From Actinoplanes lobatus (lineage in GTDB: Bacteria > Actinomycetota > Actinomycetes > Mycobacteriales > Micromonosporaceae), in the NCBI RefSeq assembly GCF_014205215.1, contig NZ_JACHNC010000001.1:4655001-4719000 (forward strand): 64,000 nucleotides of DNA, written 5' to 3'. The first letter of the stretch is position 1; every line of letters begins with the position of its first letter. The notes under the pieces were generated by a model. It saw only the letters and a list, made by a program, of their open reading frames with translations. It was not told the DNA's origin and searched no databases. Below, in pieces: positions 48,753-56,733 of this stretch. A program made the position numbers and the translations under genes.

Positions 48753-49384
48753 GGCAGCATCTCCTCGGCGAGCGTCACGAGCTGTGCGGTGGCGCCGCCG
48801 AGCGAGAACTCGTTCGCCTCGGCGGCCAGGAAGTAGCGGTGCAGCGGATACTCCATGTCGAGGCCGACGCCGCCGTGCACGTGGACCGCCGTGTGCAGCA
48901 CCCGGTGCCCGGCCTCGGCGGCCCAGAATCCGGCGGTCGCCACCTCGGCGGGTTCCGGACGGCACACCGCCTGCCACAGGGCCAGCCGTAACGCCTCCAC
49001 GTCGATCCACGCGTCGGCGAGCCGCTGCGACACCGCCTGGAACGCGCCGATCGGGCGGCCGAACTGGACGCGGGTGCGGGCGTACTCGGTGGTCATCTCG
49101 AGTGCCCGCTCGACCACCCCGAGCTGGTGGGCGGCAGTCCCGATGACCCGAGCGGCCCCCACGATCTCCTCCAGGTGGGGGACGTCGACCGCGTGCCGCC
49201 CCAGCTCGATGAGGATGGCGCACTGCTCGGGCAGCCCGTAACCCTCACCGCCGGCCTCTTTCGGCAGTACCGCCGACAGCACCCCGGCCTCGGCCAGGGC
49301 CGGCCACAGCGGACGGCCGGACTCGCACAGGTCCCGGGTCATCCCGGCCAGTTCCCGCGCCGCGCCGCTCAACTCGAAGTCCAT
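48749..49384 (-). CDS. chsE1: Shortened ChsE1/FadE28-like acyl-CoA dehydrogenase subunit, 211 aa
   Basis: The N-terminal helical domain (about 1-72, ending HAVDVPHLEEIV) runs directly into the C-terminal helical domain (ALEMTTEYARTRVQFGRPIG, AFQAVSQRLADAWI, VHGGVGLDMEYPLHRY). The middle beta-barrel, about 110 residues in FadE28, is absent, giving 211 residues instead of about 339. The reading frame is intact across the junction near nucleotide 49,160. In the ChsE1-ChsE2 heterotetramer each pair binds FAD only once, so a reduced subunit might still work. The gene is coupled to ChsE2 upstream and the LLM gene downstream. Confidence 0.8.
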   Translation of the reverse strand: MDFELSGAARELAGMTRDLCESGRPLWPALAEAGVLSAVLPKEAGGEGYGLPEQCAILIELGRHAVDVPHLEEIVGAARVIGTAAHQLGVVERALEMTTEYARTRVQFGRPIGAFQAVSQRLADAWIDVEALRLALWQAVCRPEPAEVATAGFWAAEAGHRVLHTAVHVHGGVGLDMEYPLHRYFLAAEANEFSLGGATAQLVTLAEEMLP

Positions 49385-49395
49385 GATCCGTCCCC

Positions 49396-50481
49396 TCAAC
49401 GCCGGACCGGCAGGCCCAGGGCGCCCGCCGCGATGATGTCGCGCTGCACCTCGTTGGTCCCGCCGCCGAAGGTGAGGATCAGCGACGACCGGTACATGGC
49501 CTCGATCCGCCCGGCCAGCACCGCACCGGGTTCTCCGGCGCGGATCGTGGCGGCCGGTCCGATGATCTCCATGAGCAGCCGGTACGCCTCGATCGCCAGC
49601 TCCGTGCCGTACACCTTCCCGGCGGACGCCCGGGTCGCGGCCGGGGTGCCCTCGGCGACGCAGGCCCGCCAGTTGAAGAGCTTCAAGGCTTCGGTACGGG
49701 CGTGCACCCGCGCCAGGTGCAGCCGGACCCATTCGTGCCGGATCGCCCCGGACTCCTGCGCCCACTCCCGGACCTCGCGCAGCGCCCGTTGCAGGGGAGC
49801 GGCCGAGGTGAGCGCCACCCGCTCGTGGTTGAGCTGGTCGGTGATCAGCCGCCATCCCTGGTTCTCCTCGCCGACCAGGGCGGAGACCGGTACGCGTACG
49901 TCGTCGTAGTAGGTGGCGCTGGTGGACGGCCCGGCCACGGTCCGCACCGGTGTCCAGGAGAAGCCGGGGGAGCCGGTCGGCACGATGAGGATGGACAGCC
50001 CCTTGTGGCGGGGCGCCTGCGGGTCGGTCCGGCAGGCGAGCCACACGTAGTCGGCGTCCTCGATGAGGCTGGTCCACATCTTCTGCCCGTTGATCACGTA
50101 GTGGTCGCCGTCCCGGACCGCCCGGGTGCGCAGCGCCGCGAGGTCGGTGCCGGCGTCCGGTTCCGAATACCCGATCGAGAAGTGGATCTCGCCTGCCTCG
50201 ATCCCGGGCAGCAGCTCGGCCTTCTGCTGGCCGGTGCCGTGCCGGGCGATGGTCGGCCCGACCGTGTAGAGGGTCAGGAACGGCACCTGCACCCCGGCCA
50301 GCGCCGCCTCGTCGGCGAAGATCAGCTGGTCGATCCGGGAGCGGCCTTCGACGGCGAGCCAGCCGTCGCGGCCCAGCCGCCGGACCACCTCCCGGTACGA
50401 GGCGCCGGCCGGGAGCCCGGCGAAGTACTCCCGTAGCGACGCCCGCAGCTTCTCCTGCTCCGGCGTGTATCCGACGTGCAT
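49396..50481 (-). CDS. chsE2: ChsE2/FadE29-type acyl-CoA dehydrogenase, 361 aa
   Basis: It forms the FAD-binding half of a heteromeric dehydrogenase for the shortened (C5/C3) cholesterol side chain. Near-identical signatures to Rv3543c are IGYSEPDAGTDLAALRTRAV, GDHYVINGQKMWTS, DYVWLACRTDPQAPRHKGLS and the terminal LTFGGGTNEVQRDIIA. ATG 50481 is the start; upstream codons belong to the operator. It is preceded by the duplicated palindrome at 50,492-50,527 and followed, 11 bases on, by the ChsE1-like gene. Confidence 0.92.
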   Translation of the reverse strand: MHVGYTPEQEKLRASLREYFAGLPAGASYREVVRRLGRDGWLAVEGRSRIDQLIFADEAALAGVQVPFLTLYTVGPTIARHGTGQQKAELLPGIEAGEIHFSIGYSEPDAGTDLAALRTRAVRDGDHYVINGQKMWTSLIEDADYVWLACRTDPQAPRHKGLSILIVPTGSPGFSWTPVRTVAGPSTSATYYDDVRVPVSALVGEENQGWRLITDQLNHERVALTSAAPLQRALREVREWAQESGAIRHEWVRLHLARVHARTEALKLFNWRACVAEGTPAATRASAGKVYGTELAIEAYRLLMEIIGPAATIRAGEPGAVLAGRIEAMYRSSLILTFGGGTNEVQRDIIAAGALGLPVRR

Positions 50482-50491
50482 GGCCGACCTC

Positions 50492-50527
50492 GGTTCTACT
50501 AGTAGAACAGGTTCTACTAGTAGAACC
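50492..50527. repeat. Duplicated 18-base palindrome with KstR box at its junction
   Basis: Two tandem 18-mers read GGTTCTACTAGTAGAAC plus A or C. Each has a symmetric core GTTCTACTAGTAGAAC. The 10-base spacing of GTTCTA and TAGAAC inside each unit does not fit KstR, but the junction at 50,503-50,516 does. Confidence 0.9.
50503..50516. promoter_or_regulatory. KstR-type operator, chsE2 operon
   Basis: TAGAACAGGTTCTA is an exact fit to TNNAACNNGTTNNA. It lies 22 bases upstream of ATG 50481, in the 46-base gap after the MarR stop. Confidence 0.85.
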
Positions 50528-50998
50528 TCATCGGTCGAGTCCGGCAAGCACCTTCTCCGCGAGCGCGCAGAACGTCGTCAGCTCCTCCGGGGTCAGCGTC
50601 GCGAACCAGCCGGCCACCGCGTCCTCGTCGCCGGCGTCGCGGCCCCGCCAATACCGCTCGCTCGCCTCGGTGGCGGTCAGTCGACGGCGTCGCCGGTCGG
50701 CCGGATCCGGCTCGGCCCGCAGCATGCCCTTGCGCTCCAGGGCGGCGACCAGCTGAGCCGCGTTCTGATGGGTGGTGCCGAGGGCGGCGGCCGCCTCGGT
50801 CAGCCCCGGCCGGTCCAGCGCCCGGACCGCGGTGAGCAGCGCGGCCTGCTGGGTGGTGAGGCCGTCGGCGCGCAGCCGGTCGTCCATCAGGTAGCGCAGG
50901 CGCTGGGCGAGCACGAGGCTGACCCGGAACGCGCGCACCGGCGGGGTGAGGCTCGACCGTGGTCCCAGATCGAAGAGGGTCTGTTCCGGCTCCGTCAT
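50528..50998 (-). CDS. MarR-family regulator, 156 aa
   Basis: This is a winged-helix repressor (LTTQQAALLTAVRALDRPGL, TEAAAALGTTHQNAAQLVAA, DPADRRRRRLTATEASE). ATG 50998 was chosen because the upstream frame is the AT-rich divergent promoter. It is divergent from a glycosyltransferase with only 19 bases between the two start codons, so both are likely leaderless or nearly so and both may be controlled by this protein. It reads into the ChsE operon and could share a transcript with it. Confidence 0.9.
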   Translation of the reverse strand: MTEPEQTLFDLGPRSSLTPPVRAFRVSLVLAQRLRYLMDDRLRADGLTTQQAALLTAVRALDRPGLTEAAAALGTTHQNAAQLVAALERKGMLRAEPDPADRRRRRLTATEASERYWRGRDAGDEDAVAGWFATLTPEELTTFCALAEKVLAGLDR

Positions 50999-51017
50999 AC
51001 GCAATATATTACCTAAC

Positions 51018-52268
51018 ATGATCTGCCTGGTGCCACACTGCGCGTACCTGTCCCAGACATCGCGCATGATCGAGATCTACCGGGCGCTGCGCGAGCGCGG
51101 CGTCACCCCGAGAGTCGCCACCCACGGCGGCACCTACGAGTCCGCGCTGCGCGCCGCCGGCATCGACTACGACATCGTCGGCCCGCGGATGGACGACGAG
51201 CGCTGCGCCCGCTTCCTGCGCGAACAGCCCAGCAGCGGGCCGGTCGGGCAGAGCGCCTACAGCGACGAGGAACTGCGGGCGTACGTGACGGCCGAGGCGG
51301 AGTACTTCACCCGGCACGGGATCCGGACCGCGGTCACCGGCTTCACCCTGACCACCACCCTGTCCACCCGCCTCGCCGGGATCCGCCTGGTCACCGAGCA
51401 CTCGGCCAGCTGGGCGCCGCCGATGTTCGAGCGCGGCCTGCTTCCCGCGCCCAGCGGCCGCACCCTGCCGCTGCCCCGGCCGGCCCGGCGGTGGATCGCC
51501 AACGCGCTGCCCAGCCGGGCCCGGTTCTACTGCGGCGGGTTCAACCGGATCGCCGCCGAACTCGGCGTCCCCGGCCTGCCCAGCGTCGCGGCCCTGCTGC
51601 TCGGCGACCTCACCCTGGTCACCGAGGCGCCCGAGGTGCTCGGCGTCCCGGCTGCCGAGATCGCGGCGTGGCGGCCCGGTCGCGGCTACCGGCCGGAGAC
51701 CCGGCTGCGCTGCACCGGGCCGCTCTACGCGAAACTGCCGGTGCCGCTGCCCGCGGAGACCGAACGGTTCCTCGCCGAGCCCGGCCCGCTCGTCTACGTG
51801 GCGATCACCTCCAGCGGGTCCGCGCTGGTCCGGGACGTGGTCGCGGCGCTGCGCCCGCTCGGCGCCCGGATCCTGGTCGCCGCCACCGTGCACGAGCTGG
51901 GCGACCTGAACGGCGACCGGGTGCACGTCGGCGGGGTCCTGCCGAGCCACCTCGTCATGCCCCGCGCCGACCTGGCCGTCACCGCCGGCGGGCAGGGCAG
52001 CGTGCAGACCGCGATGGCCGCCGGCACCCCGCTGCTCGGCGTCCCGCTCCAGATGGAGCAGGACCTCAACCTGGCGCTCGTGGAACGCCGCGGCGCCGGC
52101 CGCTGGATCGCCGAGCGCGACGCCCACGGGCCCCGGCTCACCACGCTCGCCGGGGCGATGCTGGGCGACGGCCGCTACCGGCGCGCGGCTGAGGAGATCC
52201 GCGAGATCTATGACGGCATCGACGGTCCGGGCAACGCGGCGGACGCCATTCTCTGCAACACGTTCTAG
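51018..52268 (+). CDS. UGT-like glycosyltransferase, 416 aa
   Basis: This GT-B fold enzyme resembles macrolide and sterol glycosyltransferases. The N-terminal acceptor domain has VPHCAYLSQTSRMIEIYRAL; the C-terminal nucleotide-sugar site has ADLAVTAGGQGSVQTAMAAG and TPLLGVPLQMEQDLNLALVE. It could glycosylate a sterol, drug or lipid. It is controlled by the adjacent MarR protein, not obviously by KstR. The next operator overlaps its stop codon. Confidence 0.85.
   Translation: MICLVPHCAYLSQTSRMIEIYRALRERGVTPRVATHGGTYESALRAAGIDYDIVGPRMDDERCARFLREQPSSGPVGQSAYSDEELRAYVTAEAEYFTRHGIRTAVTGFTLTTTLSTRLAGIRLVTEHSASWAPPMFERGLLPAPSGRTLPLPRPARRWIANALPSRARFYCGGFNRIAAELGVPGLPSVAALLLGDLTLVTEAPEVLGVPAAEIAAWRPGRGYRPETRLRCTGPLYAKLPVPLPAETERFLAEPGPLVYVAITSSGSALVRDVVAALRPLGARILVAATVHELGDLNGDRVHVGGVLPSHLVMPRADLAVTAGGQGSVQTAMAAGTPLLGVPLQMEQDLNLALVERRGAGRWIAERDAHGPRLTTLAGAMLGDGRYRRAAEEIREIYDGIDGPGNAADAILCNTF
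52254..52267. promoter_or_regulatory. KstR-type operator before fadA6
   Basis: TGCAACACGTTCTA fits TNNAACNNGTTNNA exactly and overlaps the glycosyltransferase stop. It is 10 bases before ATG 52278. Confidence 0.75.
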
Positions 52269-52277
52269 TATCGGGGC

Positions 52278-53393
52278 ATGGACGCCTATCTGGTCGGAGC
52301 CGTACGCACCCCGGTCGGCCGCCGGGGTGGGATGCACGCCGCCATTCACCCGGCCGACCTCGCCGGTGGGGTCATCGCCGCCCTCCTGGAGCGGGCCGGG
52401 GCCGACCCGGCCGCGGTCGACGACGTGATCCTGGGCTGCGTCGACACGATCGGGCCGCAGTCGGGAGACATCGCGCGGACCGCCTGGCTCGCCGCCGGGC
52501 TGCCCGAGCACGTGCCCGGCGTGACCGTGGACCGGCAGTGCGGGTCGTCGCAGCAGGCCGTCCACTTCGCGGCGCAGGCGGTGATGAGCGGGACGGCCGA
52601 TCTGGTGGTGGCCGGGGGAGTGCAGAACATGAGCCAGGTGCCGATCGGCAGCGCCATGGCGCCGGACGGGCCCTACCGCCACAGCCCCGGGTGGGCTGCC
52701 CGCTACGGAAATGCGGATATATCCCAGTTCAGGAGTGCGGACGAGATCGCCGCGAAGTGGTCGATAACCCGTTCTGAGCTGGAGGAATACGCGTTGGCAA
52801 GTCATCAGCGGGCCCTTGGCGCGATGAAGCGTTTCAAAGGGGAGATGGTCGGCGACAAATCAGACGAATGTCCCCGTCGTGACACCAGTGCGGAGCGGAT
52901 GGCCGCACTCGAACCCCTGCGCGAAGGCGGCCTCACCACCGCCGCCACCTCAAGCCAGATCGCCGACGGCGCCGCCGCCCTCCTGATCGCCGGTGAACAG
53001 GCGGTCCGCGACCACGGCCTGCACCCCCGCGCCCGCATCCACCACCTCTCGGCCCGCGGCGACGACCCGGTCCTCATGCTGACCGCACCCATCCCGGCCA
53101 CCGCACACGCCCTGCACCGCACCGGGCTCTCCATCGACGACATCGACCGCTTCGAGATCAACGAGGCGTTCGCCAGCGTCGTCCTGGCCTGGCTGCGCGA
53201 GACCGGCGCCGACCCGGACCGCGTCAACGTCAACGGCGGTGCCATCGCCCTCGGCCACCCGCTCGGCGCGACCGGCGCCCGGCTCATGGTCAGCCTGCTG
53301 CACGAACTGGAACGATGCGGCGGACGCTACGGCCTCCAGACCATGTGCGAGGGCGGCGGCCAGGCCAACGTCACCATCATCGAACGGCTCTGA
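52278..53393 (+). CDS. fadA6: Steroid C/D-ring thiolase FadA6, 371 aa
   Basis: It cleaves a 3-oxoacyl-CoA formed after opening of the last steroid rings; in mycobacteria this gives MOODA-CoA. Cys88 (VDRQCGSSQQA), His327 (GGAIALGHPLGATGAR) and Cys357 (TMCEGGGQANVTIIERL) are the catalytic set. Sequence stretches such as GTADLVVAGGVQNMSQVPIG and PIPATAHALHRTGLSIDDID match Rv3556c, not FadA5. One loop near residue 190 is shorter. It is convergent with ipdC (17-base overlap). Confidence 0.93.
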   Translation: MDAYLVGAVRTPVGRRGGMHAAIHPADLAGGVIAALLERAGADPAAVDDVILGCVDTIGPQSGDIARTAWLAAGLPEHVPGVTVDRQCGSSQQAVHFAAQAVMSGTADLVVAGGVQNMSQVPIGSAMAPDGPYRHSPGWAARYGNADISQFRSADEIAAKWSITRSELEEYALASHQRALGAMKRFKGEMVGDKSDECPRRDTSAERMAALEPLREGGLTTAATSSQIADGAAALLIAGEQAVRDHGLHPRARIHHLSARGDDPVLMLTAPIPATAHALHRTGLSIDDIDRFEINEAFASVVLAWLRETGADPDRVNVNGGAIALGHPLGATGARLMVSLLHELERCGGRYGLQTMCEGGGQANVTIIERL

Positions 53394-54429
53394 GCCGGTC
53401 CAGACCCTCCGAGGCCTCGTTCATGATCCGCTCGATCAGCTCGCCGCACGACGGCAGATCGTCGATCACCCCGGCCACCTGACCGGCCGACATCACCCCG
53501 AACTCGGGCCGCCCCTCGACCATCGCCTCCCGCAAGAGCACCGGCGTGCCGGCCGCCATCAGCGTCTGCGCCCACGTCAGCTCACGACCGTGCCGTGCCG
53601 CGCGCCCGGCCCGCACCAGCTCCGGCCAGGAGAGCCCGGCCAGCCGGCGGAACGCCATCGCGTGCCGGGTCGCCCGCAGCAGCGCGGTCACCCTTCCCGA
53701 GCTCTCCAGACCATCGATGTACGGGGTACGCAGCACCCGATGCGGAACACCGTCCACCCTGGTCGTCACCACGGTCCCGGTCAGCGGCGCGTCCAGGTAC
53801 AGCCGCTTCACCCGTACGTCCACCGGGCTGTCCGCGGTGAGCAGGAACCGGGTCCCCATGGCGATGCCGGCCGCCCCGTAGGCGAGCGCGGCCAGCAGCC
53901 CCCGCCCGTCGAAGAACCCGCCGGCCGCCACCACCGGAATGCCGACCGCGTCCACCACCCGGGGCAGCAGCAGGGTCGTCGGCACCGGCCCGGTGTGCCC
54001 GCCGCCCTCCCCGCCCTGCACCAGTACCGCGTCCACACCCCAGCCGGCCACCTTCTCGGCGTGCCGGACCGCGCCCACCGACGGCATGGTCAGCACCCCG
54101 CCGTCGGTGCAGCGCCGGATCAGGTCCCGGTCGGGGGCGAGTGCGAACGACGCCAGCCGTACCTTCTCCCGGATCAGCAGCTCGATCCTGGCGTGGGCGT
54201 CCGGCGCGTCCGCGCGTACGTTGACCCCGAAGTTCTGATCGGTCTTGGCCTTTATCTCGTGGATCGTGTCGCGCAGCTGCTCCAGGCTCATGGTCGCGGA
54301 CGCCACGATGCCGAAACCGCCCGCCGCGGCGACCGCCGAGACCAGCCGTGCCCCGGCCACGTACCCCATCCCGGTCTGCACGATCGGATGCCGGCAGCCG
54401 AGCAGTTCGGTGAGCGCGGTCCGCATCAC
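53377..54429 (-). CDS. ipdC: IpdC, FMN-dependent ring-D oxidoreductase, 350 aa
   Basis: This nitronate-monooxygenase-fold flavoprotein acts on indanedione-propionyl-CoA-derived intermediates before ring opening. It has HPIVQTGMGYVAGARLVSAV, ALAPDRDLIRRCTDGGVLTM, QGGEGGGHTGPVPT and AAGGFFDGRGLLAALAYGAA. Length and position after ipdB match Rv3553. GTG 54429 and ATG 54426 are both possible starts over the ipdB stop. It is fourth in the echA20-ipdA-ipdB-ipdC operon. Confidence 0.92.
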   Translation of the reverse strand: MMRTALTELLGCRHPIVQTGMGYVAGARLVSAVAAAGGFGIVASATMSLEQLRDTIHEIKAKTDQNFGVNVRADAPDAHARIELLIREKVRLASFALAPDRDLIRRCTDGGVLTMPSVGAVRHAEKVAGWGVDAVLVQGGEGGGHTGPVPTTLLLPRVVDAVGIPVVAAGGFFDGRGLLAALAYGAAGIAMGTRFLLTADSPVDVRVKRLYLDAPLTGTVVTTRVDGVPHRVLRTPYIDGLESSGRVTALLRATRHAMAFRRLAGLSWPELVRAGRAARHGRELTWAQTLMAAGTPVLLREAMVEGRPEFGVMSAGQVAGVIDDLPSCGELIERIMNEASEGLDRLRAVR

Positions 54430-55109
54430 TTCTCCCGCAGGCCGTGCGGATCCAGGTGCTCGCGGATCAGCTTCAGCTCCTCCTCGCCTGGCTCGCGCGT
54501 CGCCGGCACCTCGGCCGGGATCGTCAGCGCGAAACCGGTCGCCGCGATCACCTCGTCGACGGTCACGCCGGGATGCACCGACCGCAGCCGCATCGACCGG
54601 TCCGGGGTCTCGAAGTCCAGCACCGCCAGATCGGTGACCACCCGGCGGATCTCGTGCGCGCCTCGGTCATGACCGATTCCGGACACCATGTCGACCCGTT
54701 CCACGAACACCCGCGGCGAGTGCCGGGGCACCCAGTAACTGGTGGCGTGGTTGATCGTGTTGCCCGGCGCGCCCCGGACGCCCAGCAGCTGCGATCTCGG
54801 CCGCTCCCACGGGCCCACGCAGGAGATGTTCTGGTTTCCGAAGCGGTCCAGCTGGCTCGCGCCCATCATCACGTGCCGGGCGCCGGCCGCGACCATCGAG
54901 AACACCGCACGGTACGGCAGCCAGCCCTCCACCCGGCCGTCCCGCAAAAGCGTCGCCTCACCGTCGGTGACCAGCAGCTCCGGCGCGAACGTCAGCTGCG
55001 CCAGACGCGCCCCCAGCTGCGGGATCAGCCCGGCGTAGCTCGCCAGCACCGCGCCGTCGCCGCGCCACGCCTCGGCGCACGCCACCACACACGTCTCCGC
55101 CCGGGTCAT
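54426..55109 (-). CDS. ipdB: IpdB, CoA-transferase-like ring hydrolase subunit, 227 aa
   Basis: This is the second subunit of IpdAB, which hydrolyses the steroid ring C of COCHEA-CoA. The class I CoA-transferase fold shows GASQLDRFGNQNISCVGPWE and a terminal AVLDFETPDRSMRLRSVHPG. ATG 55109 overlaps the ipdA stop (ATGA). The size matches a beta subunit of about 250 residues. It is strictly coupled to ipdA, as expected for subunits. Confidence 0.92.
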   Translation of the reverse strand: MTRAETCVVACAEAWRGDGAVLASYAGLIPQLGARLAQLTFAPELLVTDGEATLLRDGRVEGWLPYRAVFSMVAAGARHVMMGASQLDRFGNQNISCVGPWERPRSQLLGVRGAPGNTINHATSYWVPRHSPRVFVERVDMVSGIGHDRGAHEIRRVVTDLAVLDFETPDRSMRLRSVHPGVTVDEVIAATGFALTIPAEVPATREPGEEELKLIREHLDPHGLREK

Positions 55110-55933
55110 CCGGCGACCGCCTTCTGATAGTCGTCCTCGTCGCCGTCCAGATAGCGGGCCCGGAAATCCGCCCAGTCCGTGCTCGCGTACTCCCGCTGGA
55201 ACGCCTCGTCCCGCCCGTAGTCGGGCACGCAGCTGGTGAAATGGGCGCCGTGCGGGGTCTCCACCACACCGTCCACCATCGACCGGTTGGTCAACAGCGT
55301 CTGTGGAGGTCCGGATTCGATCAGATCGTCGGTGCTCAGCACCCGCTCGCAGGAGACGAAACGCCGCTTCGCGGCAAGACAGAAAAGATCGTCGAAGTAC
55401 GGGTCCGGGCCCAGATAGCGGCCGTTGCCCCCGGCGTCCGCGCGATTCAGATGTACGAGTGACACGTCCAGCGGGACGGCCGGCATCGCGACCAGCTCGG
55501 TGGCGTCGGCGTACGGGGAGCGGATCGTTCTCAGCTCCGGGTTGACCCGCATCACGTCGGAGCCCATGCCGGCCCGGATCGGCAGGAACGGCAGCCGGTT
55601 CGCGGCCGCCAGCAGTCCCCAGTAGAGCATGCCCTCGTCGTACTCGGTCAGCTCTATCGTTCCGGCGCTGCGGGCCCGCCGGAAGTGCGGCTCGAGCGGG
55701 ATGCTGTCCAGCGACACGAACCCGGTGACCACCCGTTTCACGCAACCCGCCGCGACCAGCAGCCCCACATCCGGCCCGCCGTAGGTGACCAGCGTCAGGT
55801 CCTTCCTCCCGGCGCTGACGATCGCCCGGACCAGCGCCATCGGCTTACGCCGCGACCCCCAGCCCCCGATCCCGACCGTCATCCCGTCCCGGATCTCGTC
55901 CACCACCTCGGCGATGGTCACCCGCTTATCCAC
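55106..55933 (-). CDS. ipdA: IpdA, CoA-transferase-like ring hydrolase subunit, 275 aa
   Basis: This is the alpha subunit of IpdAB (Rv3551-like). It has VDKRVTIAEVVDEIRDGMTV, GIGGWGSRRKPMALVRAI, TYGGPDVGLLVAAGCVKRVV, and IELTEYDEGMLYWGLLAAAN in place of the plain CoA-transferase signature. GTG 55933 (the codon before DKRVTI) was chosen; it overlaps the echA20 stop by 8 bases. With IpdB it forms the COCHEA-CoA ring hydrolase in the cytosol. Confidence 0.92.
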   Translation of the reverse strand: MDKRVTIAEVVDEIRDGMTVGIGGWGSRRKPMALVRAIVSAGRKDLTLVTYGGPDVGLLVAAGCVKRVVTGFVSLDSIPLEPHFRRARSAGTIELTEYDEGMLYWGLLAAANRLPFLPIRAGMGSDVMRVNPELRTIRSPYADATELVAMPAVPLDVSLVHLNRADAGGNGRYLGPDPYFDDLFCLAAKRRFVSCERVLSTDDLIESGPPQTLLTNRSMVDGVVETPHGAHFTSCVPDYGRDEAFQREYASTDWADFRARYLDGDEDDYQKAVAG

Positions 55934-56684
55934 GCCCGTCCCCTTCTCTCGCGTCCCGGACGAAGGCGTCCCGGGCACGGTCGCCGGCCCCGTCGAGGTT
56001 GAGTTCGAAGGTGAAGCCCTGCTCGAAGCGGTAGGAGCGCTTCACGTCGACCGGGTCGATGCCGTTCAGTGACTCCTTGGCCCGGCGGATGACCAGCGGA
56101 TCCTTGGACGCGATCTCCTCCGCCACCCGCCGCGCGGCCCGCCGCAGCCCGGCCGGCGGCACCACCTCCAGCACCGTCCCGAACCGGTGCAGCTCCCACG
56201 CGCCGACCCGGCGGCAGGTGTAGACCATCGTGCGCATCAGCTGCTGCGGCACCAGCCGGGCCAGGTGGGTGGCGGCGCCGAGCGCCCCGCGGTCCACCTC
56301 CGGCAGGCCGAATGTGGCGTCGTCGGCGGCCACCACCAGATCGGCGTTGCCGGCCAGGCCGACCCCGCCGCCGAGACAGAACCCGTGCACGGCCGCGATC
56401 ACCGGGACCGGGCAGTCGTAGACCGCGGCGAACGCGGCCGCACACCCCCGATTCGCGGCGAGCAGCGCCTGGTGCCCGGCGGTCCGCTGCATCTCCTTGA
56501 TGTCGACGCCCGCGCAGAACCCGCGCCCCTCCGCCGCCAGGACGACGACCCGGGTCGCCGGATCCGCGCCCGCCTCGGTGACCGCTGCGGCGAGATCGTG
56601 CCACCCGGCCGCCGGCACCGCGTTGACCGGCGGAAAGTCCAGGACGACCTCGGCGACCGTGCCGCGGTGCAGTGCGATGCCCAC
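55926..56684 (-). CDS. echA20: EchA20, ring D opening hydrolase, 252 aa
   Basis: This crotonase-fold enzyme hydrolytically opens the remaining steroid ring of HIEC-CoA. EGRGFCAGVDIKEMQ, VHGFCLGGGVGLAGNADLVV, FGLPEVDRGALGAATHLARL and SYRFEQGFTFELNLDG closely follow Rv3550. GTG 56684 is the start. It leads the operon, and a KstR2-type box lies 13 bases upstream. The order echA20-ipdA-ipdB-ipdC equals Rv3550-Rv3553. Confidence 0.93.
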   Translation of the reverse strand: MGIALHRGTVAEVVLDFPPVNAVPAAGWHDLAAAVTEAGADPATRVVVLAAEGRGFCAGVDIKEMQRTAGHQALLAANRGCAAAFAAVYDCPVPVIAAVHGFCLGGGVGLAGNADLVVAADDATFGLPEVDRGALGAATHLARLVPQQLMRTMVYTCRRVGAWELHRFGTVLEVVPPAGLRRAARRVAEEIASKDPLVIRRAKESLNGIDPVDVKRSYRFEQGFTFELNLDGAGDRARDAFVRDAREGDGRG

Positions 56685-56697
56685 GGCGTCGAGGCTA

Positions 56698-56711
56698 ACC
56701 TAGCGCTTGCT
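56698..56711. promoter_or_regulatory. KstR2-type operator, echA20/SDR
   Basis: ACCTAGCGCTTGCT matches ANCAAGNNCTTGNT except for T at position 4. It lies between divergent echA20 and the Rv3549c-like SDR and can serve both. Confidence 0.75.
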
Positions 56712-56733
56712 TGGGTGGCTAGCATCGACCCTC

